From: Desulfurococcales archaeon
GTDB taxonomy: Archaea; Thermoproteota; Thermoprotei_A; Sulfolobales; NBVN01
DNA: 5,416 nucleotides
Direction of reading: 5' to 3'
Assembly (NCBI GenBank): GCA_021160415.1
Contig: JAGHCP010000160.1
Coordinates: 1-5,416, forward strand
Part shown: positions 1 through 4,779 of the stretch, piece by piece
How positions within the stretch are numbered: position 1 is the stretch's first letter
Layout: each line of letters opens with the position of its first letter
The notes under the pieces: generated by a model
Told to the model about the DNA's origin: nothing
Seen by the model: the letters and a program-made list of their open reading frames with translations, nothing else
Databases searched by the model: none
Program-made: the position numbers and the translations under genes

Positions 1-3
1 TCA

Positions 4-696
4 ATGAGGTGTAACCTTACGGTGAGAAATCTACTACTAATATCGTTGATAATCCTAGCCGCATTTGCGGCTACATCCGCATTAACTCCACATGCAGCAA
101 CGCTTGAGGTCGGCGAGGGCTACGAGTATCAAAACATTACCTCAGCGATAAATGACGCAAACGACGGTGACGTCATAATTGTTCATCAAGGAACATACAA
201 CGAAACCCTAACGATTTACGCTAAACACAACCTAACAATTACTGGCGCGCCAGGCGAGTCGGTAACAATAAATCCCTCAGGGTCGTATTCAACCCCAGTA
301 ACCATAATCAAGGTCTCAGGGGAAAGCACACAAATAACCATCAAGAACCTCAGAATAGTTGACTCCGTCACAAATATAGAGGAAGAGGTCATCCCTATAG
401 AGATCGGCAGGCTATCATCAGCGACGCTTCAAAACCTCGTGATTAGGACAGGCAGTGATAGTACAAGTGACGCAATTCGAATAACCTCCGCCCCAGTAAA
501 CATAACAAACCTCACCATAATAGGGACATCAGCGCTGGAGTGCGGTGTATATGTATCTCATGAAGACGATATAGGATCTACAAACAAGGTAACTATAGCT
601 AACAGCACCATAATGAACGTCGAGAAAGGTATTTACGTAATAAGTGATGACGGATTTGGGAATATTAAGGTAATTAACACACGTTCATTAACGTAG
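4..696 (+). CDS. Secreted beta-helix surface protein, N-terminal fragment (signal peptide plus first rungs)
   Basis: This 230-residue frame begins at ATG, three bases from the window edge, so no promoter or ribosome site can be seen. Residues 1-8 are polar with an arginine, and about 9-27 are hydrophobic (LLLISLIILAAFAATSA), giving a signal peptide with likely cleavage near 25-32. Residues 43-70 have the usual opening of pectate-lyase-like and NosD-like beta-helix proteins: an I..AI..A..GD.I.V..GTY.E pattern. Short rungs follow (LTITG, ITIKNLRIVD, LQNLVIR, NITNLTIIG, VTIANSTIMN). Six N-X-S/T sites (44, 66, 76, 166, 169, 200) fit an N-glycosylated protein outside the cell. No catalytic residues are recognised; the fold is shared by carbohydrate-active enzymes and by structural surface proteins. 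The last residues after about 225 (TRSLT) are read out of frame because of the missing base near 678. Confidence 0.85.
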   Translation: MRCNLTVRNLLLISLIILAAFAATSALTPHAATLEVGEGYEYQNITSAINDANDGDVIIVHQGTYNETLTIYAKHNLTITGAPGESVTINPSGSYSTPVTIIKVSGESTQITIKNLRIVDSVTNIEEEVIPIEIGRLSSATLQNLVIRTGSDSTSDAIRITSAPVNITNLTIIGTSALECGVYVSHEDDIGSTNKVTIANSTIMNVEKGIYVISDDGFGNIKVINTRSLT

Positions 697-779
697 AGAA
701 AGCTTTCTATGCGTTATTCAGTTACGAAGACATACATCGAAATCGTGGAGATTACTCCGTACTCGGCAGAAACCTGGAG

Positions 780-1649
780 TTCGAGATCTCAGGTAACAAC
801 ATGAGCGTTAAAGATAAAGGCATAGATATAGAAGGGAGTATATTCTTAAAGGCTAAAAGAACAACCTCCGCGAAGATATTAAGAAGCACTATTGCCATCC
901 TAATCAGCAACAATGAGATACATCTCTTGAGCGATGAAGATGGGGGAAGCAATTTCGACACCCCTATAAAGGTTAATGTCTGGATTAAGGAAAACAATAA
1001 GGGTGACGAAGGCGAACTCCTGAACAACACCGTATCGGTTGAGGTTAAGAACAACAAAATATTCGGTGAAGGGGGAATTTGGGATGAATATAAAGCATAT
1101 ATTTATGCTTGGGCTCACATAAGCGGCGTCACTACAAACATGAGTAACAATAAAGTCTCCGTGAAGGTTCTCAATAACGAAATATATTCGGCGACTGAGT
1201 TAAGCGCTGATACTGCGATCTTCGCTAGAGGCCACATATGGGTAAACAGTTTGGACTCTTCGCGCACTATTAAGTTTGAGAACAACACCGTAACTGTGGT
1301 TGTAGAAGGAAACATGGTGAATAACTCAAGCGTTGAGACAGGGATTAACGCGTCGGCATTCCTAGGCATGAAGTCTGAGGCTGATAGTAACCTCGTAAGG
1401 CTTCAGGACAATAACGTGTCGTTGAGCGTAGCGGGCAATGCTTTAAAGCAGGCTATGATTGTTGAAGGCTCAAGGATGCTTGGCACTGGTGTCTGGGCCT
1501 TCACCTACTTAGGTGTTAACTATGACGACCCTGCATATATTGAGAATCTAGATGAAGTCTTGGCTGATCTGCGAGGCCCCAACTACGTATCCCTGTCCAT
1601 AGTGAGGAACAACTTAACGATGTTTGATGAAGCCATACACCTCCCTAGC
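780..1649 (+). repeat. Array of about six diverged 42-57-residue double-rung beta-helix repeats (protein level)
   Basis: Each unit opens with a strand of the type V-S-V-x-V-x-x-N-x-I (VSVEVKNNKI, VSVKVLNNEI, VTVVVEGNMV, VSLSVAGNAL, VSLSIVRNNL; earlier and weaker FEISGNNM and IAILISNNEI). A second strand of the type G-I-x-A-x-A-x-L follows (DIEGSIFLKAKR, PIKVNVWIKE, KAYIYAWAHIS, TAIFARGHIWV, TGINASAFLGM, TGVWAFTYLGV). The units then end with an N-N or D-N-N turn. Counting from the 801 ATG, the first valines of the better units are at residues 78, 119, 164, 206 and 263, so the period is 41, 45, 42 and 57. The copies differ at the DNA level, so this is an old duplication series kept by fold, not a recent tandem repeat. 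Asn at the turns fits an asparagine ladder stabilising the helix. Confidence 0.7.
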
Positions 1650-2489
1650 CTTGAGTCACTGCCGAGAACTGAGCACTACAGCATAAAGGAAGTGACTCCG
1701 GACATACACTTCAATAACTTCATCTACGACAATATCGGCGTTTATGCGGAGGAAAGCAACACCGTTCCAGAAGGATATAACTTAACCCACAACTGGTGGG
1801 GGAACGTTAACGGCCCATCTGGGATAGGTCATGGCTCTGGATGCAAGGTTCTCGGAGATGCTCAAGCAAGTTACACCCCATGGCTAAACGCCCCCTATCC
1901 AGCAGGGGAGCCTCTCACGGGCGTAGGAACCTCCTCAACGGTACCTTCAGGAAACACCTTAACACTGTCCAAGAACGACAGGTACGGAGGGATCTGGAGG
2001 AACGTGTCAGTGACACTAACGAATGACGGGGAGAGTTCCAGTAGATTCGGGCTGACTATATTCAGGGATGGGAAACCCGCGCCTGAGACACCACCTACTA
2101 ACACTCTCTACTACTTCGATGTCTACGTAGAGGATGGAGACCCCACAAACATGCAGGTTATTGTGAAGGCTAATTACTCGGAGAGCTACTTAGGCGGTGC
2201 GCCTGAGGAAACGCTTAAGCTGATGTGGTGGAACGGTAGTGCTTGGGTGGAGTTCAGCAATTGCTCAGTGGACACGGACCATAACGTAGTGACAGGATAC
2301 ATAACACCAAACACCGTGCCATCAATCAGGGATCTCCGAGGCACCGTTGTGGCGTTAGTATATACTCCTTCATCCGCTGTAGTTGGCGGTGAGCTGGAAG
2401 TCCCTACAGCAAGCAGTGACTGGGGATTAGTCGCTGCAGCAACACTTACGGTCATGGCTGCAGTAATAGTTGCTAGTAGAAAGCTGTGA
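801..2489 (+). CDS. Secreted beta-helix surface protein, C-terminal fragment (repeats, NWWGN segment, anchor)
   Basis: From the first ATG this is 562 residues, but the coding frame is open and protein-like from 678, so the ATG is probably an internal methionine. An AGGT at 791-794, six bases before it, could allow weak re-initiation. Residues up to about 283 are asparagine-rich double-rung repeats. Residues 303-316 form a last rung (IHFNNFIYDNIGVYAE). Residues 327-366 hold the NLTHNWWGN..GPSG...PWLNAPYP segment that often closes archaeal and bacterial beta-helix proteins. Residues about 372-520 form a beta-rich domain with YYFDVYVEDGDPTNMQVIV and LKLMWWNGSAWVEFSNCS, known to me from the ends of similar surface proteins. 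Residues 541-562 are a hydrophobic helix ending in SRKL, a typical C-terminal membrane anchor. Thirteen N-X-S/T sites are present. The likely role is a cell-surface structural or binding protein; the ligand is unknown. Confidence 0.85.
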   Translation: MSVKDKGIDIEGSIFLKAKRTTSAKILRSTIAILISNNEIHLLSDEDGGSNFDTPIKVNVWIKENNKGDEGELLNNTVSVEVKNNKIFGEGGIWDEYKAYIYAWAHISGVTTNMSNNKVSVKVLNNEIYSATELSADTAIFARGHIWVNSLDSSRTIKFENNTVTVVVEGNMVNNSSVETGINASAFLGMKSEADSNLVRLQDNNVSLSVAGNALKQAMIVEGSRMLGTGVWAFTYLGVNYDDPAYIENLDEVLADLRGPNYVSLSIVRNNLTMFDEAIHLPSLESLPRTEHYSIKEVTPDIHFNNFIYDNIGVYAEESNTVPEGYNLTHNWWGNVNGPSGIGHGSGCKVLGDAQASYTPWLNAPYPAGEPLTGVGTSSTVPSGNTLTLSKNDRYGGIWRNVSVTLTNDGESSSRFGLTIFRDGKPAPETPPTNTLYYFDVYVEDGDPTNMQVIVKANYSESYLGGAPEETLKLMWWNGSAWVEFSNCSVDTDHNVVTGYITPNTVPSIRDLRGTVVALVYTPSSAVVGGELEVPTASSDWGLVAAATLTVMAAVIVASRKL

Positions 2490-2495
2490 AACGGA

Positions 2496-2517
2496 TTTTC
2501 AGGCTTTAATTTTTAAT
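2496..2517 (+). terminator. Probable T-tract terminator after the surface-protein gene
   Basis: Starting seven bases after the TGA stop, three runs of T occur close together (TTTT at 2496, TTT at 2505, TTTTT at 2510). Archaeal RNA polymerase commonly stops at such T-rich stretches without needing a hairpin. The position between two convergent genes supports the call. Confidence 0.5.
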
Positions 2518-2547
2518 CACCAATTAACAATTCTTCGCACCTTTACC

Positions 2548-2569
2548 CGTCCCTTAATTTAAGGGGACG
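2548..2569. terminator. Imperfect inverted repeat in the convergent gap, possible bidirectional terminator
   Basis: CGTCCCTT and AAGGGGACG form an 8-bp stem with one bulged G around the AATTT loop. It is the only clear hairpin in the 107-base gap between the surface-protein gene and pelota. On the minus strand it lies about 28 bases after the pelota stop. It lacks a strong T-run directly after it on either strand, so it may instead be an RNA-end stabiliser or chance. Confidence 0.35.
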
Positions 2570-2596
2570 TCCAGATTAAGTGCCTCTTATCTCGCC

Positions 2597-3658
2597 TCAT
2601 TCACCTACTACTTCCTTGAGGTTCACTTGGTATCTAAGTATGGCGACGACCCCGCCGAACCCCTTCAGCTTAGGGGCTGAGGGTGTCTCTGAAGGAACTA
2701 TTCTTACGAGGGCTTTCCTTGCTTCAGCCTCCCTCACGACTTCCTCGATTTCCTCCCCTACTTCGGATGTGAGGAGATCTTCAAGTACTAGGAGCTTGCT
2801 GACGGCGTTTAGCTGGACGGCTACCTTAACCTCTTTCAGGCCTACGGCGGTTTTGTCGGGCTTAACGGTTAGGAGGTAGGTGAACTCATTCAGTATTTCC
2901 TCCACCTCGACAGCTGTGGCTTCCTTAAGGAGGTTCTTAACTGAGTCCCTCCGTAAGAGTTCCTCAACTCCATGCCTCCCCCCTGTCGAGACGGAGTCCG
3001 CTATGACCTTAAACTTCCTGGGTGTCGGGGATTCCGAGATTTTCTTAGCTATTAACTCCCTTAAAACCGCTGGCGACCCGACCACTATGTAGGACACTTC
3101 CTCGCTGCCGGCCAGCCTAACTGCGTGCTTAGCTACCTCCTCCGCTACCCGCTCTATGCTTCTGGGCTCCCTCTCGTTCACGCCCGGAAGCCTCAGGTCA
3201 AGTAAGTACTTAACGCCCTGCCGGTACATGACTGCGAAGGACGCCTCGTCGAAGTCAGCAGCCAAAAGTAAAGCCTTAACCCACCTGCTGCTTGCGGTCT
3301 CCAACCTCCTGAGGAGGGATTCGCTCCACTCCTCCTTAACTATCTCGAACTCAGTACCTACGTCAATGTTGAGGGTGTGGTGCGAACCCCTTAAGCCGTA
3401 CCCCTCGGGGGCGTCCACTATGACGCCGTGTATTCTGAGCCTCGAAGCGAACGGCTGGAAGTAAACGTTCTTAACCTTTAGGGAAACGACCATTGTCTTC
3501 CTCCTCTTGCCTTCCCCCTCCAGCTTAACATCCCTTAAAGTCCTCGCTATGACGACGTCTCCCTCCTTAACAACGTTCTTAATCACCCAGAGGTCATCGA
3601 CGTCCTCGACCTTAATCCTCACACTCCCTCTCCTCAGGTCCTTCGCGACTATCTTCAA
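2597..3658 (-). CDS. pelA: Archaeal Pelota (Dom34/aPelota), ribosome rescue factor
   Basis: Pelota is the eRF1-like factor that enters the empty A site of stalled ribosomes. It works with an aEF1A-type GTPase and the ABCE1 ATPase to split them (no-go and non-stop rescue). It acts in the cytoplasm. With the start chosen here it has 353 residues, the usual archaeal length. The N-terminal domain (about 1-125) shows KIVAKDLRRG, the DDLW segment and the hallmark LRGSHHTLNIDVGTEFEI at 89-104. The middle domain (about 126-250) has ADSVSTGGRHGVEELLRR near 220 and, as expected for Pelota, no GGQ peptide-release motif. The C-terminal domain ends with LKGFGGVVAILRY. The frame also opens at a GTG (3667), but that GTG is part of the AGGTG ribosome site. 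TTG at 3658 gives the family start M-K-I-V with six-base spacing. It lies 39 bases after the metallopeptidase stop on the same strand, so the two are probably cotranscribed. Confidence 0.95.
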   Translation of the reverse strand: MKIVAKDLRRGSVRIKVEDVDDLWVIKNVVKEGDVVIARTLRDVKLEGEGKRRKTMVVSLKVKNVYFQPFASRLRIHGVIVDAPEGYGLRGSHHTLNIDVGTEFEIVKEEWSESLLRRLETASSRWVKALLLAADFDEASFAVMYRQGVKYLLDLRLPGVNEREPRSIERVAEEVAKHAVRLAGSEEVSYIVVGSPAVLRELIAKKISESPTPRKFKVIADSVSTGGRHGVEELLRRDSVKNLLKEATAVEVEEILNEFTYLLTVKPDKTAVGLKEVKVAVQLNAVSKLLVLEDLLTSEVGEEIEEVVREAEARKALVRIVPSETPSAPKLKGFGGVVAILRYQVNLKEVVGE

Positions 3659-3662
3659 ACCA

Positions 3663-3669
3663 CCCACCT
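3663..3669 (-). promoter_or_regulatory. Ribosome binding site deciding the pelota TTG start
   Basis: AGGTGGG on the minus strand contains the AGGTG core that pairs with the archaeal 16S 3' end, and AGGTG ends six bases before TTG at 3658-3656. The in-frame GTG at 3667-3665 lies inside this core, so it is unlikely to be the start. Confidence 0.65.
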
Positions 3670-3697
3670 AAGCAACATTTTACGCATTCAGGCATAA

Positions 3698-4117
3698 TTA
3701 CGTTGGCGGTGAGAGGGACTCACATATTGCTGTGAGCGTCTCCCTCTCGACTTTCCTCAACCTGCGCATGTTGAGCCTTAGATCCCTTCTGAACCACTTA
3801 TTGTGCGGTCTGACGTACCCGCTGAAGGTGTGGGGTATGTGGGTTAATTCATGCGTCAGTGTCTTAACTTTCTCCTCACAAGTGAGCGAAGTGAATAGAG
3901 GCTTCACAAGCTCAATCACGTACCTGACGTTAGTGCCTACCCCTTCGCGCAGGATGGAATTCACCCCCCAAATCCTCGCAACCGCCCGTGAATTGGAGTG
4001 GCTCCAAACGACCCTGACTTGGTCGGGGTCGATGTGGTTGAGGTTCAGGAGCCTCACCAGCTCCTTAACCGCTCGCTCACACCTCACATCCCTATCAACC
4101 CTCAACCTGCTCCACAC
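3698..4117 (-). CDS. Small predicted zinc metallopeptidase (HExxH family, COG4900-like)
   Basis: The 139-residue product carries HELTHIP at 89-95, a gluzincin-like HExxH zinc site preceded by the hydrophobic, charged helix EEKVKTLT. A likely third ligand is His105 in SGYVRPHNKW. The VARIWG segment near 46-51 and the HELxHIPxTFSG context recall the archaeal predicted metallopeptidases of COG4900; this family name comes from memory and was not searched. There is no signal peptide or membrane segment, so it should be cytoplasmic; the substrate is unknown. The GTG start sits about 25 bases after a TATA-like box, which suits a leaderless mRNA. A TTG at 4105 (fifth codon), nine bases after GAGGTG, is the alternative. 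It is the first gene of a probable operon with pelota. A long frame on the opposite strand here has no motif and is a shadow. Confidence 0.8.
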   Translation of the reverse strand: MWSRLRVDRDVRCERAVKELVRLLNLNHIDPDQVRVVWSHSNSRAVARIWGVNSILREGVGTNVRYVIELVKPLFTSLTCEEKVKTLTHELTHIPHTFSGYVRPHNKWFRRDLRLNMRRLRKVERETLTAICESLSPPT

Positions 4118-4138
4118 CTCATTAGGTTAGGCCTGAAG

Positions 4139-4146
4139 GTTTTAAG
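4139..4146 (-). promoter_or_regulatory. TATA-like box for the metallopeptidase-pelota operon
   Basis: The minus strand reads CTTAAAAC, centred about 25 bases before the GTG at 4117. This is the usual archaeal TATA-to-start distance and predicts transcription beginning at or next to the start codon. On the plus strand the same bases (GTTTTAAG) could also serve the divergent gene, giving an 11-base leader that carries its ribosome site. Confidence 0.5.
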
Positions 4147-4148
4147 CG

Positions 4149-4156
4149 GTTTAACT
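4149..4156 (+). promoter_or_regulatory. TATA-like box in the divergent region, for the membrane-protein pair
   Basis: GTTTAACT is centred about 27 bases before the GTG at 4180, which would give a leaderless message. It lies ten bases from the other AT-rich box and looks like a diverged copy of it (GGTTTTAAGC against GGTTTAACT). Which box serves which gene cannot be settled from sequence. Confidence 0.4.
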
Positions 4157-4179
4157 AATCATTCCTTTTGGGAGGGGCA

Positions 4180-4440
4180 GTGGACCTCGGACTATTCACT
4201 ACGGGTGTTCTAATGCTGTTCGCAGGCTTCACCATCCTAGCGTTGTCCTACGCAGCTTCACCAAGCGAGGAGAGCAGTGAAAAGCGGGTGAGGGCTGGAG
4301 GTGTGGTGATCGTGGGGCCAATCCCCATTATATTCGGGTCCGACAGGAGGGCGGCATACATCGCCGCTGCCGTAGGGGCTTTACTCACCTTACTTGCCCT
4401 CGCAGTCACCATGAGTACTTGGGGAGGTATGTATCCATGA
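4180..4440 (+). CDS. Small two-helix membrane protein, DUF131/TIGR00304 family
   Basis: The product has 86 residues from the GTG at 4180: helix one at about 4-24, a short polar, charged stretch (SPSEESSEKRVR), the motif GGVVIVGPIPIIFGSD at 40-55, and helix two at about 57-78. This layout and the GGV...GPIPIxFGS motif are those of the archaeal TIGR00304/DUF131 membrane proteins, whose function is unknown. The frame can extend to a TTG at 4168. The GTG is preferred because GGAGG at 4171-4175 lies just before it and the protein then begins MDLGLF, like relatives as I recall them. It is divergent from the metallopeptidase gene across about 60 bases. Its stop overlaps the start of the next gene as ATGA, so the two are translationally coupled. 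Confidence 0.8.
   Translation: MDLGLFTTGVLMLFAGFTILALSYAASPSEESSEKRVRAGGVVIVGPIPIIFGSDRRAAYIAAAVGALLTLLALAVTMSTWGGMYP
4421..4428 (+). promoter_or_regulatory. Strong ribosome binding site for the second membrane protein
   Basis: GGGGAGGT lies inside the end of the first gene, eight bases before the ATG at 4437. It shows that the ATG, not the upstream TTG at 4419 that overlaps this site, is the start. Confidence 0.75.
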
Positions 4441-4733
4441 AGGCCTCCACAGCCTTAGGTGTTGGGTTGATCCTCGGCGGGCTTGTCTTGATAGTTGCGT
4501 CCATGCTTTCACCATCTCTCCCACCAGCTGCACCTCAACAGCCTTCGGAGGGAGGAGGATTCGCTGGGTGTGTGGTTATCTTCTTCATCCCCATATGCTT
4601 CGGGTCAGGGACATCACCTGAAGCGCTTCAGTTCCTCTCTCTAGCTGTTTTCCTAGTCTTCCTGGCCCTAACAGCGTTCTTTATCTACGTCGCGAGGAAG
4701 TCCTTCACCGAGGCAACTTACGCCACGCCTTAA
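4437..4733 (+). CDS. Second, diverged DUF131-like two-helix membrane protein
   Basis: The product has 98 residues. Helix one spans about 5-24, a proline/glutamine-rich linker follows (SLPPAAPQQPSEGG), then GFAGCVVIFFIPICFGSG at 41-58, and helix two at about 65-86 before a basic end (ARK). The inter-helix motif lines up with that of the preceding gene (GGVVIVGPIPIIFGSD against GCVVIFFIPICFGSG), so the two are probably tandem paralogues. The second has two cysteines and a Phe-Phe in place of V-G. The four-base ATGA overlap and the strong ribosome site imply coupled synthesis, possibly of a heteromeric membrane complex; that is inference. The function is unknown. Confidence 0.75.
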   Translation: MKASTALGVGLILGGLVLIVASMLSPSLPPAAPQQPSEGGGFAGCVVIFFIPICFGSGTSPEALQFLSLAVFLVFLALTAFFIYVARKSFTEATYATP

Positions 4734-4741
4734 CACACATG

Positions 4742-4749
4742 CTTTAAAC
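4742..4749 (+). promoter_or_regulatory. TATA-like box for the acyl-CoA synthetase gene
   Basis: CTTTAAAC, in the 46-base gap after the membrane-protein pair, predicts transcription from about 4771. That gives a leader of about 8 bases to the TTG at 4780, or about 23 bases to the GTG at 4795. The nine bases TTAAACCGC here also occur on the minus strand of the divergent region (4146-4154). Confidence 0.45.
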
Positions 4750-4779
4750 CGCGGCCTCAAACATAGTTAGGGCTTCAAG

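Larger units (their letters stand above)
4..2489 (+). pseudogene. Frameshifted gene for a secreted, membrane-anchored right-handed beta-helix protein (whole locus)
   Basis: The two reading frames listed separately below are halves of one gene. The first frame ends in TAG at 694-696. The second has no stop back to 678, well before its first ATG at 801. Adding one A in the AACACACG stretch at 676-683 joins them into 828 codons. The rejoined text reads V-I-N-N-T-F-I-N-V-E-K-A-F-Y, which matches the rung just before it, N-S-T-I-M-N-V-E-K-G-I-Y. The whole protein has a signal peptide at one end and a membrane anchor at the other, each on a different fragment, so neither fragment makes sense alone as an anchored surface protein. 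The cause may be a real deletion or a sequencing error; the sequence alone cannot decide. Both halves otherwise look intact, which suggests recent loss or an error. Confidence 0.85.

Noticed and set aside
643..652. C/D-box guide RNA (GTGATGA at 644-650)
   Set aside because: It lies within coding sequence with no suitably placed D box or terminal stem, and reads naturally as I-S-D-D codons.
670..696. Programmed -1 frameshift joining the two halves of the surface protein
   Set aside because: No X-XXY-YYZ slippery heptamer in the right phase is present (codons GTA ATT AAC ACA CGT), and a single restored base explains the data better.
694..802. Readthrough or pyrrolysine at the TAG ending the first fragment
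   Set aside because: Frame +1 stays open for only about 35 codons to a TGA at 802, and its translation has no beta-helix pattern, whereas frame +3 continues the repeats at once.
2580..3464. Three plus-strand frames opposite pelota
   Set aside because: They are short, Ser/Thr/Leu-rich shadows of a strongly recognised Pelota gene.
4120..4122. ATG start just before the metallopeptidase GTG
   Set aside because: It is out of frame and meets a TGA after six codons.
3732..4130. 132-residue plus-strand frame opposite the metallopeptidase
   Set aside because: It is Leu/Ser-rich with no motif, while the minus strand encodes a clear HExxH site and sits in an operon.
4419..4436. TTG start for the second membrane protein
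   Set aside because: The TTG abuts and overlaps the GGGGAGGT ribosome site, which is properly spaced for the ATG at 4437.
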